Counted from the stretch's first letter, positions 54,287 through 63,955 are shown. The stretch: 64,000 nt of DNA from Paraburkholderia sp. LEh10 (GCF_017814945.1 NZ_JAGIPX010000021.1:70388-134387); one strand, 5' to 3'. Program-made: numbers and translations. The notes: a model not told the origin generated them from the letters alone.

Positions 54287-54319
54287 ACGGGCCGGTGTGT
54301 GTGCACACCGGCCCGTTTT
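54287..54319 (+). terminator. Terminator after ftsH
   Basis: ACGGGCCGGTGTG and CACACCGGCCCGT form a 13-bp stem with a four-base loop, followed by TTTC. Confidence 0.9.
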
Positions 54320-54392
54320 CATTTCTAATGCTGTCCTAGTCGCGATGCACTTCAATTGCGACCCTTCCTAACTTCTTCGCAGTACGCATCCC

Positions 54393-55277
54393 GTGTCGAA
54401 CGTCGATTCCCCGCTTTATCCCATTCCCGAACCGCTGCAATGCGGCCGATTCACATTGTCGTTCGAGCGCCCGCTCGTGATGGGCATTCTGAACGTTACG
54501 CCCGATTCATTCTCCGATGGCGGCCGCTTTGTGCTGCGCGGCGAAGCGCTGCGCCAGGCGGAACGGATGCTGGTCGAGGGCGCGGACCTGATCGATATCG
54601 GCGGTGAATCGACGCGGCCCGGCGCGCCGCCCGTGCCGCTCGACGAGGAACTGGAGCGCGTGATTCCCCTCGTCGAGCAATTGCGCGATGCCAATATTCC
54701 GCTTTCCATCGACACGTATAAGCCCGAAGTGATGCGTCACGCACTGACGGCGGGCGCTGATCTGATCAATGATATCTGGGGGTTCCGGATGCCCGGCGCG
54801 ATCGATGCCGTGCGCGACAGTCCATGCGGACTGTGCGCGATGCATATGCTGGGCGAGCCGCAGACCATGCAGGTCGGCGAGCCCATTTACGACGATGTCG
54901 TCGCCGACGTGCGGGCGTTTCTTGAAGAACGTGTCAAGACCATGATGGGCGCAGGCGTTGCGAAAAATCGTATCAGCGTCGATCCAGGGTTCGGCTTTGG
55001 CAAGACGGTCGCGCATAATTACGCGCTGCTGGCCCACTTGCCTCAGACTGCGCCGAACGTCGGCACGCCGTTGCCCATTCTGGCTGGGATGTCGCGCAAA
55101 TCAATGCTTGGCGCGGTCGTGAACCGGCCGGCGCCGGAGCGTATCGCGGCGAGCGTCGCTGCCGCTGTGTGCGCGGCGGAACGGGGGGCCGCGATCATCC
55201 GCGTGCACGACGTCGCGCAGACGGTGGATGCATTAAAGGTATGGGCGGCGACGCGCGATGCAGCGCGGCACGCCTGA
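54393..55277 (+). CDS. folP: Dihydropteroate synthase
   Basis: A 294-residue TIM-barrel enzyme that joins p-aminobenzoate to 6-hydroxymethyl-dihydropterin pyrophosphate in folate synthesis. Signatures are GILNVTPDSFSDGG, DIGGESTRPGA and PGFGFGKTVAHN. The GTG at 54393 gives MSNVDSPLY. It precedes glmM, as in many proteobacteria (ftsH-folP-glmM). Confidence 0.97.
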   Translation: MSNVDSPLYPIPEPLQCGRFTLSFERPLVMGILNVTPDSFSDGGRFVLRGEALRQAERMLVEGADLIDIGGESTRPGAPPVPLDEELERVIPLVEQLRDANIPLSIDTYKPEVMRHALTAGADLINDIWGFRMPGAIDAVRDSPCGLCAMHMLGEPQTMQVGEPIYDDVVADVRAFLEERVKTMMGAGVAKNRISVDPGFGFGKTVAHNYALLAHLPQTAPNVGTPLPILAGMSRKSMLGAVVNRPAPERIAASVAAAVCAAERGAAIIRVHDVAQTVDALKVWAATRDAARHA

Positions 55278-55305
55278 TCTCCAAGGAAGGGAGGAAGATT
55301 CCAAT

Positions 55306-56664
55306 ATGGCACGTCGATATTTCGGAACTGATGGGATTCGCGGCAAGGTCGGCGATGCGCCGATCACGCCGGACTTTGTATTGCGGCTCGGCTACGCGGC
55401 CGGGAACGTGCTCGCGGGCGCTGACAGATGGGCGAAAACGGGCACGCGACCGACGGTGCTGATCGGCAAGGACACACGCGTCTCGGGCTACATGCTCGAA
55501 GCGGCGCTGGAATCGGGCTTCTCCGCCGCGGGCGTCGATGTGATGCTCGCTGGCCCGATGCCGACGCCGGGCGTGGCTTACCTGACGCGGGCGTTGCGCC
55601 TCGCAGCAGGCGTCGTGATCAGCGCGTCGCATAATCCGTACTACGACAACGGCATCAAGTTTTTCTCGGCCGACGGCAACAAGCTTCCGGATGAAGTCGA
55701 ATCGCAGATCGAAGAGCAACTGGACAAGCCGCTCGAATGCGCGCCGTCCGAGCGCCTGGGCAAGGCGCGGCGTCTGGACGACGCAGCCGGCCGCTACATC
55801 GAGTTTTGCAAGAGCACGTTTCCGCAGGCGTACGATCTGCGCGGCATGAAACTGGTCGTCGATTGCGCGCATGGCGCCGCGTACGACGTCGCGCCGCACG
55901 TGTTCCACGAGCTCGGTGCCGACGTCATCACGATCGGCGTAGCCCCGAACGGCTTCAACATCAACGACGGCGTCGGCGCGACGGCACCCGATGCACTGAT
56001 GCGCGCCGTGCGCGCGAACAACGCGGATCTCGGCATTGCACTCGACGGCGACGCCGACCGCTTGCAGGTGGTCGACGCCAACGGCCGGCTCTACAACGGC
56101 GACGAGCTGCTGTACGTGCTGGTGAAGGACCGCATCGCGACGCAAGGCAAGGTCGAAGGGGCGGTCGGCACGCTGATGTCCAACATGGCCGTCGAAGTGG
56201 CGCTGCAGAATGCCGGCGTGCAATTCGTGCGCGCTGCCGTCGGCGATCGCTATGTGCTGGAAAAGCTGCGCGAACATGGCTGGGAGCTGGGCGCGGAAGG
56301 CTCGGGGCACATCCTTTCGCTCGATCGCCATTCGACGGGAGACGGCATCGTGTCCGCGCTGCTCGTGCTGGCGGCGATGCAGCGCAGCGGACGCTCGCTC
56401 GAACAACTGCTCGAAGGCGTCACGCTATTCCCGCAGAAACTGATCAACGTTCGGATGCAGCCCGGCGCGGACTGGAAGGGCAGCGACGCGATCCGCCGGG
56501 CGATCAGCGCCGCGGAGAGTGCGCTCGACGGAAAGGGCCGCGTGCTGATCCGCGCGTCGGGCACCGAGCCGGTGCTGCGTGTGATGGTCGAAGCCGCGCA
56601 CGAGAACGATGCACTGTTCCATGCTGAATCCATCGCTGAGGTGGTGAAGCAGGCGACCTCCTGA
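55306..56664 (+). CDS. glmM: Phosphoglucosamine mutase
   Basis: A 452-residue enzyme that turns glucosamine 6-phosphate into glucosamine 1-phosphate for peptidoglycan and LPS. The phosphoserine is Ser108 in ISASHNPYYDNG. The metal loop is DGDADRLQ, and the C-terminal phosphate loop is RASGTEPVLRVM. AAGGAAGGGAGG lies before the ATG. It may be cotranscribed with folP. A terminator follows. Confidence 0.98.
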   Translation: MARRYFGTDGIRGKVGDAPITPDFVLRLGYAAGNVLAGADRWAKTGTRPTVLIGKDTRVSGYMLEAALESGFSAAGVDVMLAGPMPTPGVAYLTRALRLAAGVVISASHNPYYDNGIKFFSADGNKLPDEVESQIEEQLDKPLECAPSERLGKARRLDDAAGRYIEFCKSTFPQAYDLRGMKLVVDCAHGAAYDVAPHVFHELGADVITIGVAPNGFNINDGVGATAPDALMRAVRANNADLGIALDGDADRLQVVDANGRLYNGDELLYVLVKDRIATQGKVEGAVGTLMSNMAVEVALQNAGVQFVRAAVGDRYVLEKLREHGWELGAEGSGHILSLDRHSTGDGIVSALLVLAAMQRSGRSLEQLLEGVTLFPQKLINVRMQPGADWKGSDAIRRAISAAESALDGKGRVLIRASGTEPVLRVMVEAAHENDALFHAESIAEVVKQATS

Positions 56665-56687
56665 TTTGCGACAGCAGCATTTCAGCG

Positions 56688-56715
56688 AAAGGGCGGCCGC
56701 AAGCCGCCCTTTTTT
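56688..56715 (+). terminator. Terminator after glmM
   Basis: GGGCGGC and GCCGCCC flanked by AAA and TTTTTT, loop CGCAA. It separates glmM from the pst operon. Confidence 0.9.
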
Positions 56716-56873
56716 GCGTCTGTCGGCCGGGCGGAGTGACATGACGCGCGCACGCAGGTGCAAATCCGCAAGACCCTGGGGCCCGCCAATATCGAGCGTG
56801 CAACCGCCGGCCGGATCGCATCCGTTGCGGCAGGGGAAACCCTGACAGACCGCCTTTCATCGCCGTAATACGA

Positions 56874-56928
56874 CTGTCACACGAACTTCACGATTAGTCA
56901 CATGACTGTCACAAAGGGCCACTATTCT
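56874..56928 (+). promoter_or_regulatory. Two tandem Pho boxes and -10 element for pstS
   Basis: Four related half-sites, TGTCAC (56875), TTCAC (56887), GTCAC (56897) and TGTCAC (56907), repeat every 10-11 bp, the arrangement bound by PhoB. TATTCT at 56923-56928 lies about 10 nt after the last half-site, at the position of a -10 element. This predicts PhoB-activated expression of the pst operon under phosphate limitation. Confidence 0.8.
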
Positions 56929-56969
56929 TCGCGGTGTCGTGTCACACGCTCATACCAACCGGAGAAAAT

Positions 56970-58001
56970 ATGAAACTGATGCAAACCGCGTTCGCTGGCA
57001 TGGCTGGCGCTCTCTTCGCGATCGCAGCGCAAGCCGCCGATATCACCGGCGCGGGCAGCACCTTTGCAGCACCGATTTACACGAAGTGGGCCGACGCGTA
57101 CCAGAAGACGGGTGGCGGCAAGGTTAACTATCAAGGTATCGGCTCGTCGGGCGGCATCAAGCAGATCGTCGCGAAGACGGTCGATTTCGCGGGCTCGGAC
57201 GCTCCGCTGAAGGACGAAGACCTCACGAAGGACGGTCTGTTCCAGTTCCCGACGGTCGTCGGCGGCGTCGTTCCCGTCGTCAACATTCCGGGCGTGAAGG
57301 CTGGCGAAATCACGCTGTCGGGCGAAGTGCTCGGCGACATCTACCTCGGCAAGATCAAGAAGTGGAACGATCCGCAAATTTCAGCGCTGAACCCGAAGGT
57401 CAAGCTGCCGGATACGGACGTTGCTGTCGTTCGCCGCGCTGACGGCTCGGGCACCAGCTTCATCTGGACGAACTACCTGTCGAAGGTCAATGCCGAGTGG
57501 AAGTCGAAGGTCGGCGAAGGCACGACGGTCAGCTGGCCGACGGGCACGGGCGGCAAGGGCAACGACGGCGTCGCGGCGTTCGTGCAGCGTCTGCCGGGTG
57601 CCATCGGCTACGTCGAGTGGGCGTATGCGAAGCAGAACCACATGACCTATGTCGACATGAAGAACTCGGCAGGCGCAGTGGTCGAGCCGAAGACGGAAAC
57701 GTTCAAGGCAGCGGCAGCGGGTGCTGACTGGTCGAAGTCGTTCTACCAGATCCTCACGAACGAGCCGGGCAAGAACGCATGGCCGATCGTCGGCGCAACG
57801 TTCGTGCTGCTGCACACGACGCAAGAAAAGGGTCCGCAAGGCGCCGAAACGCTGAAGTTCTTCGACTGGGCGTTCAAGAACGGCAATCAGGCTGCAAACG
57901 ATCTCGACTACATCACGTTGCCGGAATCGGTCGTGTCGGAAATCAAAACGCAATGGAAGGCAAAGGTCAAGGACGCGTCGGGCAAGTCGCTCGCCGAATA
58001 A
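56970..58001 (+). CDS. pstS: Phosphate ABC transporter, periplasmic binding protein
   Basis: A 343-residue phosphate-binding protein with a signal peptide (cleavage near AQAADI). Phosphate-binding residues occur in TGAGSTFAAPIY, GSSGGIKQI and RADGSGTSF. It captures phosphate for PstCAB. GGAGAA precedes the start. It is the first gene of the operon, behind the Pho boxes. Confidence 0.97.
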   Translation: MKLMQTAFAGMAGALFAIAAQAADITGAGSTFAAPIYTKWADAYQKTGGGKVNYQGIGSSGGIKQIVAKTVDFAGSDAPLKDEDLTKDGLFQFPTVVGGVVPVVNIPGVKAGEITLSGEVLGDIYLGKIKKWNDPQISALNPKVKLPDTDVAVVRRADGSGTSFIWTNYLSKVNAEWKSKVGEGTTVSWPTGTGGKGNDGVAAFVQRLPGAIGYVEWAYAKQNHMTYVDMKNSAGAVVEPKTETFKAAAAGADWSKSFYQILTNEPGKNAWPIVGATFVLLHTTQEKGPQGAETLKFFDWAFKNGNQAANDLDYITLPESVVSEIKTQWKAKVKDASGKSLAE

Positions 58002-58064
58002 CGTTCGACTGGCAGCAACAGCAGCAATCACCGCGCGCCGCAGTATCGATCAGGCGCGCGGCCG

Positions 58065-58095
58065 GGCCGCCCGGCTTCGATGAGGCCCGGCGGCC
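58065..58095 (+). other. Hairpin between pstS and pstC
   Basis: GGCCGCCCGGC and GCCCGGCGGCC pair with one mismatch around a 9-nt loop. No T run follows. It may stabilise the upstream pstS mRNA, giving more binding protein than membrane subunits, as proposed for other transport operons. Confidence 0.55.
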
Positions 58096-58161
58096 GTAGT
58101 ACTGGCCGTCTGGCATACGCCAGGCGGCAACCGGAAACCGGAAACAGGTTCATCAGCTCCC

Positions 58162-59160
58162 ATGTCCGACCTACCTCTCACTTCTGACGCGGCCCGGTCG
58201 ACTCCGCCCGGTAGCACGACGCAGAAAGCACCCAGCCGCGCCGGCGACATCGTCTTCGGCGGTATTGCCCGGATCTCCGCGATCGTCACGTTACTGCTGC
58301 TCGGCGGCATTATCGTGTCGCTGATCGTCGCGTCAATGCCGACCATCCAGAAATTCGGTCTCGCCTTCCTGTGGACGGCAGACTGGGATCCACCCTCGGA
58401 GCAGTTCGGCGCGCTCGTGCCCATCTACGGCACGATTGCGACATCGATCATTGCGCTCATCATCGCGGTGCCCGTGAGTTTCGGCATTGCGCTGTTCCTG
58501 ACGGAACTGTCGCCCGCCTGGCTGCGCCGGCCGCTCGGCATCGCGATCGAACTGCTCGCCGCGATTCCGTCGATCGTGTACGGCATGTGGGGTCTGCTCG
58601 TGTTCGCACCGATCTTCGCGACGTGGTTCGAGAAGCCGCTCGGTTCGCTGCTCGGCGGCATGCCCGTCATTGGTGCGCTCTTCAAGGGCGCGCCCATCGG
58701 CATCGGCATTCTGTGCGCGGGCGTCATTCTCGCGATCATGGTCATCCCGTATATCGCGTCCGTGATGCGCGACGTGTTCGAAGTCACGCCCGTGCTGCTG
58801 AAGGAATCGGCATACGGCATCGGCTGCACGACGTGGGAAGTGATGTGGAAGATCGTCCTGCCGTTCACGAAGACGGGTGTGATCGGCGGCGTGATGCTCG
58901 GCCTTGGCCGCGCGCTCGGCGAAACGATGGCCGTCACGTTCGTGATCGGCAACACGAACCTGCTCGACAACGTGTCGCTGTTCTCGCCGGGTAACAGCAT
59001 CACGTCGGCGCTCGCGAACGAATTCGCGGAAGCCGCGCCCGGCCTGCATACGGCCGCGCTGATGGAACTCGGCCTGATCCTGTTTGTGATTACCTTCATC
59101 GTGCTGGCAATTTCGAAGATCATGCTGCTGCGCCTCGAGAAAGGGGAGGGCGCGAAATGA
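58162..59160 (+). CDS. pstC: Phosphate ABC transporter permease PstC
   Basis: A 332-residue inner-membrane permease with about six helices. The conserved cytoplasmic loop is GLGRALGETMAVTFVIG. It forms the channel with PstA. Its last 4 nt overlap the pstA start (ATGA), so translation is coupled. Confidence 0.97.
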   Translation: MSDLPLTSDAARSTPPGSTTQKAPSRAGDIVFGGIARISAIVTLLLLGGIIVSLIVASMPTIQKFGLAFLWTADWDPPSEQFGALVPIYGTIATSIIALIIAVPVSFGIALFLTELSPAWLRRPLGIAIELLAAIPSIVYGMWGLLVFAPIFATWFEKPLGSLLGGMPVIGALFKGAPIGIGILCAGVILAIMVIPYIASVMRDVFEVTPVLLKESAYGIGCTTWEVMWKIVLPFTKTGVIGGVMLGLGRALGETMAVTFVIGNTNLLDNVSLFSPGNSITSALANEFAEAAPGLHTAALMELGLILFVITFIVLAISKIMLLRLEKGEGAK

Positions 59161-60053
59161 GTCAGTCCTCGTTGAATATGCCGGGCACCACCGACAGCGC
59201 GGCGCTCGAAGCGATGCGCAACAAGCTGCAAAAGCGCCGCAAGGTCACCAATGCAATCGCGCTGACCTTGTCGCTTGCGGCAATGGCGTTCGGTCTGCTT
59301 TGGCTCGTGTGGATTCTGTACACGACGCTGAGTCTCGGCATCGGCGGCCTGTCCGTCGAGCTTTTCACGCAATCGACGCCTCCGCCGAACACGGATGGCG
59401 GAGGCCTCGCGAACGCGATCGTCGGCAGCCTGATGCTGGTCGTGCTCGCGACCTTCGTCGGCACGCCCATCGGCATCATGGCGGGCGTCTATCTCGCCGA
59501 GTACGGGCAGAAGGGCTGGCTTGCGAGCATCACGCGCTTCATCAACGACATTCTGCTGTCGGCGCCGTCGATCGTCGTCGGCCTGTTCGTGTACGCGCTC
59601 GTCGTCGCGAAGATGGGCCACTTCAGCGGCTGGGCAGGCGTGATCGCGCTCGCGCTGCTGCAGATCCCGATCGTGATCCGCACGACGGAGAACATGCTGA
59701 AGCTCGTGCCGAACGCGCTGCGTGAAGCGGCATTCGCGCTCGGCACGCCGAAGTGGAAGATGGTGCTTTCGATCACGCTGAAAGCGTCGGTGGCGGGCAT
59801 CGTGACGGGCGTGCTGCTCGCCGTTGCGCGTATCGCCGGCGAAACCGCGCCGCTGCTGTTCACGGCGCTGTCCAATCAGTTCTTCACGATGGACATGAAT
59901 CAACCGGTTGCGAATCTGCCGGTCACGATCTTCAAGTTTGCAATGAGCCCGTTTGCGCAGTGGCAATCGCTCGCGTGGGCTGGCGTCTTCCTGATCACGC
60001 TCGGGGTGTTGGGACTCAATATCCTCGCGCGTTCGATCTTTTCGAAAAAGTAA
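59157..60053 (+). CDS. pstA: Phosphate ABC transporter permease PstA
   Basis: A 298-residue permease partner of PstC, with about six helices. The family loop VARIAGETAPLLFTA interacts with PstB. The start overlaps pstC by 4 nt. pstB begins 15 nt after the stop. Confidence 0.97.
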   Translation: MSQSSLNMPGTTDSAALEAMRNKLQKRRKVTNAIALTLSLAAMAFGLLWLVWILYTTLSLGIGGLSVELFTQSTPPPNTDGGGLANAIVGSLMLVVLATFVGTPIGIMAGVYLAEYGQKGWLASITRFINDILLSAPSIVVGLFVYALVVAKMGHFSGWAGVIALALLQIPIVIRTTENMLKLVPNALREAAFALGTPKWKMVLSITLKASVAGIVTGVLLAVARIAGETAPLLFTALSNQFFTMDMNQPVANLPVTIFKFAMSPFAQWQSLAWAGVFLITLGVLGLNILARSIFSKK

Positions 60054-60068
60054 GGGCGGAGCGATCCG

Positions 60069-60917
60069 ATGAACATGGCAGAAAGTCACTTGAATCCCGT
60101 CAAACGCCCGGCGGCACCCGCTGGTTTCGATCCGGCAGAAAGCGGTCGCGCGGCAGCGCTTGCGCAACCGAAGATCGAAGTCAAAAACCTGAACTTCTTC
60201 TACAACAAGTATCATGCGCTGAAGAACATCAATCTGCAGATTCCCGAAGGCAAGGTGACCGCGTTCATCGGCCCGTCGGGCTGCGGCAAGTCCACGCTGC
60301 TGCGCACGTTCAACAAGATGTACGCGCTTTATCCGGAGCAGCGCGCGGAAGGCGAAATCCTGATGGACGGCGAAAACCTGCTGACCACCAAGCGCGATAT
60401 TTCGCTGCTGCGCGCGCGTATCGGCATGGTGTTCCAGAAGCCGACGCCGTTCCCGATGTCGATCTACGACAACATCGCGTTCGGCGTGAAGATGTTCGAA
60501 ACGCTGTCGCGCTCGGAGATGGACGACCGCGTCGAGTGGGCGTTGACGAAAGCCGCGTTGTGGAACGAAGTGAAGGACAAGCTCGGCCAGAGCGGCTACG
60601 GCCTGTCGGGCGGCCAGCAGCAGCGTCTGTGCATCGCGCGCGGCATCGCGATCCGTCCCGAAGTGCTGCTGCTCGACGAACCGTGCTCGGCGCTCGATCC
60701 GATTTCGACGGGCCGCATCGAAGAGCTGATCGCCGAACTGAAGAGCGACTATACCGTCGTGATCGTCACGCACAACATGCAGCAGGCGGCACGTTGTTCG
60801 GACTACACTGCGTATATGTATCTTGGTGAGCTGATCGAGTTCGGCGATACCGAAAAGATCTTCATCAAGCCGGTCCGCAAGGAAACGGAAGACTACATCA
60901 CGGGCCGCTTCGGCTAA
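60069..60917 (+). CDS. pstB: Phosphate ABC transporter ATPase PstB
   Basis: A 282-residue ATPase with Walker A GPSGCGKST, signature LSGGQQQR and Walker B VLLLDEPCSALD. It powers PstCA and passes the phosphate signal toward PhoR together with PhoU. About 30 extra N-terminal residues (MNMAESHLNPVKRP) precede the core. phoU follows after 27 nt. Confidence 0.97.
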   Translation: MNMAESHLNPVKRPAAPAGFDPAESGRAAALAQPKIEVKNLNFFYNKYHALKNINLQIPEGKVTAFIGPSGCGKSTLLRTFNKMYALYPEQRAEGEILMDGENLLTTKRDISLLRARIGMVFQKPTPFPMSIYDNIAFGVKMFETLSRSEMDDRVEWALTKAALWNEVKDKLGQSGYGLSGGQQQRLCIARGIAIRPEVLLLDEPCSALDPISTGRIEELIAELKSDYTVVIVTHNMQQAARCSDYTAYMYLGELIEFGDTEKIFIKPVRKETEDYITGRFG

Positions 60918-60944
60918 GCGCACGCACGAGATAGGGAGTACGAC

Positions 60945-61649
60945 ATGACCGATAAACACCTGTCCAGCCAGTTCGACGCAGACTTGAATCTGGTGTCCTC
61001 GAAGGTCCTCGAAATGGGCGGCCTCGTCGAGGCGCAGATCGTTGCTGCGATGAACGCGCTGAACGAATTCGACACCGGCATCGCCGACCAGGTGATCGCC
61101 GCGGAAGACCGCCTGAACTCGATGGAAGTCGAGATCGACGAGGAGTGCAGCAACATCATCGCGCGGCGCCAGCCGACGGCACGCGACCTGCGTCTCGTGA
61201 TGGCGATCTCGAAGACCATCACGAACCTGGAGCGCGCCGGCGACGAGGCGGAGAAGATCGCCAAGCGCACGAAGCGCCTCGCGGAAGACGGCGCGGCGCG
61301 CACGATCAACATCGCCGAAATCAAGCTGTCGGGCGACATGGCCGTGAGCATCCTGCGCCGCGCGCTCGATGCGTTCGCGCGTCTGGACACCGTCGCCGCC
61401 GCGCAGATCGTGCGCGACGACAAGGCGATCGACGAGGAATTCCGTGCATTCGTGCGCAAGCTGATCTCGTACATGACGGAAGACCCGCGCCTGATCTCGG
61501 TCGGGCTGGACTTCCTGTTCATCGCCAAGGCGATCGAGCGGATCGGCGATCACGCGAAGAACATCGCCGAGTTCATCATCTACGTGGTGAAGGGCACGGA
61601 TGTGCGGCACATGGGTCGCGACGCGCTCGAACGCGAAGCGCTCAGCTGA
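60945..61649 (+). CDS. phoU: Phosphate signalling protein PhoU
   Basis: A 234-residue protein of two three-helix bundles, each with the metal-binding family text (AGDEAEKIAKRTKRLAE and RIGDHAKNIAEFIIY). PhoU keeps PhoR in its phosphatase mode when phosphate is plentiful. It sits between pstB and phoB, and no separate promoter is visible upstream of phoB. Confidence 0.97.
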   Translation: MTDKHLSSQFDADLNLVSSKVLEMGGLVEAQIVAAMNALNEFDTGIADQVIAAEDRLNSMEVEIDEECSNIIARRQPTARDLRLVMAISKTITNLERAGDEAEKIAKRTKRLAEDGAARTINIAEIKLSGDMAVSILRRALDAFARLDTVAAAQIVRDDKAIDEEFRAFVRKLISYMTEDPRLISVGLDFLFIAKAIERIGDHAKNIAEFIIYVVKGTDVRHMGRDALEREALS

Positions 61650-61699
61650 TCCGCACGATCATCCGTTTCACACCGCATTACGTTTATCAAGAGGCGCCG

Positions 61700-62401
61700 A
61701 TGCCCAGCAGTATTCTCGTTATCGAAGATGAACCCGCAATTTCCGAACTGATCTCGGTGAACTTGCAACATGCGGGCCATTGTCCGATTCGTGCGTACAA
61801 CGCCGAACAGGCGCAGAACCTGATTAGCGATGTGCTTCCCGATCTCGTGCTGCTCGACTGGATGCTGCCGGGCAAATCGGGCATCGCGTTCGCGCGCGAC
61901 CTGCGCAACAACGAGCGCACGAAGCACATTCCGATCATCATGCTGACCGCGCGCGGCGACGAACAGGACAAGGTGCTCGGGCTCGAAATCGGTGCCGACG
62001 ATTACGTGACGAAGCCGTTCTCGCCGAAGGAACTGATGGCGCGCATCAAGGCGGTGCTGCGCCGCCGCGCGCCGCAGCTGACGGAAGACGTCGTCGCGAT
62101 CAACGGCTTGAAGCTCGATCCCGCGACGCACCGCGTCGCCGCCCATGCGGAAGGCGCTGAAATCAAGCTCGATCTCGGTCCGACGGAATTCCGTCTGCTG
62201 CACTTCTTCATGACGCACCCGGAGCGCGTTCACAGCCGCACGCAGTTGCTCGATCAGGTGTGGGGCGATCACGTGTTCGTCGAAGAGCGCACGGTCGACG
62301 TGCATATCAAGCGCCTGCGCGCGGCACTGAAGCCGGCGGGTTGTGATGCAATGATCGAAACGGTGCGCGGCAGCGGCTATCGCCTGGCCAAGAGCGCATA
62401 A
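61700..62401 (+). CDS. phoB: Phosphate response regulator PhoB
   Basis: A 233-residue OmpR-family regulator. The receiver domain has the phospho-acceptor Asp53 (LLDWMLPGKSG) and Lys in VTKPFSP. The winged-helix domain contains RTQLLDQVWGDHVFVEERTV split across its recognition helix. It would bind the Pho boxes upstream of pstS. The start at 61700 (MPSSILVIEDEP) is family-typical. phoR follows after 90 nt. Confidence 0.97.
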   Translation: MPSSILVIEDEPAISELISVNLQHAGHCPIRAYNAEQAQNLISDVLPDLVLLDWMLPGKSGIAFARDLRNNERTKHIPIIMLTARGDEQDKVLGLEIGADDYVTKPFSPKELMARIKAVLRRRAPQLTEDVVAINGLKLDPATHRVAAHAEGAEIKLDLGPTEFRLLHFFMTHPERVHSRTQLLDQVWGDHVFVEERTVDVHIKRLRAALKPAGCDAMIETVRGSGYRLAKSA

Positions 62402-62491
62402 GGTAAACTGATCGAAATACATTGAGCGCGCTGCGATACTTCAACGCAGCGCGCTTTGTTGTCTCTGAAGACCCTATCTTCGCAGGAACAC

Positions 62492-63805
62492 ATGAACATC
62501 ATCTGGGCGCGCTCCCTGGTATCGCTCGTGCTCCTCGCTGTTCTCTGCGTGGCAGTCGGCATATTCGTCAACACCAAGGTGGCGTTGAGCATTGCGGTGC
62601 TCGCGCTGCTCGCGCAAGGCATTTTCAGCACGTTCCACAAGCAGCGCCTGTGGCGTCTGCTCGATGCGCCCGTCTACGGTGAAGTACCGAGCGCGCCTGG
62701 CATCTGGGGCGAAATCTATTACCGGCTGCACAAGCTCGCGAAGCGCTGGCATGCGCAGGTGCGCCAGGTTGAGCAGCAGCATTCGCGCTTCATCCAGGCG
62801 ATCCAGGCATCGCCGAACGGTGTCGCGATGCTCGACGATCATGACCAGATCGAGTGGTGCAACGCGATCTCCGAGCAGCATTTCGGCCTCGACGCGAAGC
62901 GAGACCTGCGGCAGCACATCACGCATCTGGTTCGTCATCCTGATTTTGTGCGCTATCTGAATTCGCATCACTACGATGAGATGCTGATCATGCGCGGCAT
63001 GGGCGACAAGCGGCAGAACGTGTTGTCCGTGCAGGTGTTCCCGTACGGCGAGAACCGCAAGCTGGTGCTGTCGCAGGACATCACCGAGCTTGAGCGCACG
63101 GACGCGATGCGGCGTGACTTCGTCGCGAACGTGTCGCACGAGCTTAAGACGCCTTTGACAGTGCTGGCCGGCTTTCTCGAAACGATGCGTGAACTGCCGC
63201 TCGACGAGAGCGAGCGCGTGCGTTATCTCGACCTGATGATGCAGCAGGCGCAGCGGATGCAGCACATAGTCAGCGACCTGCTGGTGCTCGCGACGCTCGA
63301 AGGGGACAACAAGCCGCCGAGCAACCAGATGGTTGACATGCGCGCGGTGCTGCGGCATTTGCAGGAAGATGCCGAGAGCCTGTCCGGGGGGCGTCATCGT
63401 ATCGCGTTCGATGCCGACGAAGAGCTCACGGTGACGGGCGTCGAAACGGAAATCCTGAGCGCGTTCGGCAATCTCGTCACGAATGCGATTCGCTATACGC
63501 CTGACGGCGGTTCGATCGATGTGAGCTGGCGCGCGCAAGGCGGGCAGGCGACGTTTGCCGTCGTCGATAGTGGGCTCGGTATTCCTGCCGCGGATATTCC
63601 TCGGTTGACCGAGCGTTTTTATCGCGTTGATCGCAGCCGGTCGCGGGATACGGGCGGCACTGGACTTGGGCTTGCGATTGTCAAGCATGTGCTGCAGCGG
63701 CATGACGCGCAGCTCGAGGTGAAGAGCGAAGAAGGGCGCGGTAGTACCTTCACAGTGCGGTTTCCGGCCGCGCGGACGGCGCGGTTGCAGTCTACTGCTG
63801 CGTAG
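62492..63805 (+). CDS. phoR: Phosphate sensor kinase PhoR
   Basis: A 437-residue histidine kinase with two N-terminal membrane helices (residues about 5-22 and 30-48). A PAS domain follows (IQASPNGVAMLDD), then the phospho-acceptor His216 (NVSHELKTPL) and the ATPase boxes (NLVTNAIRYT, DSGLGIP, GGTGLGLAI). It lacks a large periplasmic domain, as is usual for PhoR, and receives its signal through PstB and PhoU. AGGA precedes the start at 62492. Confidence 0.96.
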   Translation: MNIIWARSLVSLVLLAVLCVAVGIFVNTKVALSIAVLALLAQGIFSTFHKQRLWRLLDAPVYGEVPSAPGIWGEIYYRLHKLAKRWHAQVRQVEQQHSRFIQAIQASPNGVAMLDDHDQIEWCNAISEQHFGLDAKRDLRQHITHLVRHPDFVRYLNSHHYDEMLIMRGMGDKRQNVLSVQVFPYGENRKLVLSQDITELERTDAMRRDFVANVSHELKTPLTVLAGFLETMRELPLDESERVRYLDLMMQQAQRMQHIVSDLLVLATLEGDNKPPSNQMVDMRAVLRHLQEDAESLSGGRHRIAFDADEELTVTGVETEILSAFGNLVTNAIRYTPDGGSIDVSWRAQGGQATFAVVDSGLGIPAADIPRLTERFYRVDRSRSRDTGGTGLGLAIVKHVLQRHDAQLEVKSEEGRGSTFTVRFPAARTARLQSTAA

Positions 63806-63817
63806 AGGTGGCGTAGA

Positions 63818-63915
63818 GCTTTGCTTTGCGCGGGCATCCGCGATGCGGTTTGCTTTGCCCTTACGTGGGCATCCGCGATGCGGTTCGCTTTGCCCCTTCG
63901 CGGGCATCCGCGATA
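63818..63915 (+). repeat. 35-bp tandem repeat after phoR
   Basis: GGGCATCCGCGATGCGGTT starts at 63832 and again at 63867, and GGGCATCCGCGAT at 63902, a period of 35 bp. A partial unit, TTTGCTTTGCGC, precedes them. The units contain TTGCTTTGCCC or a close variant. No coding frame is likely. Confidence 0.8.
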
Positions 63916-63955
63916 GTGCCTCGCGGCGCGGGCGTTGCCCCTGTGCGGGGCGGCA

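Noticed and set aside
58425..61610. Very long minus-strand open frame of 1,061 codons across pstC-phoU
   Set aside because: It is antisense to four intact genes and reads as Arg/His/Asp-rich text without domains, the usual shadow of GC-biased third positions.
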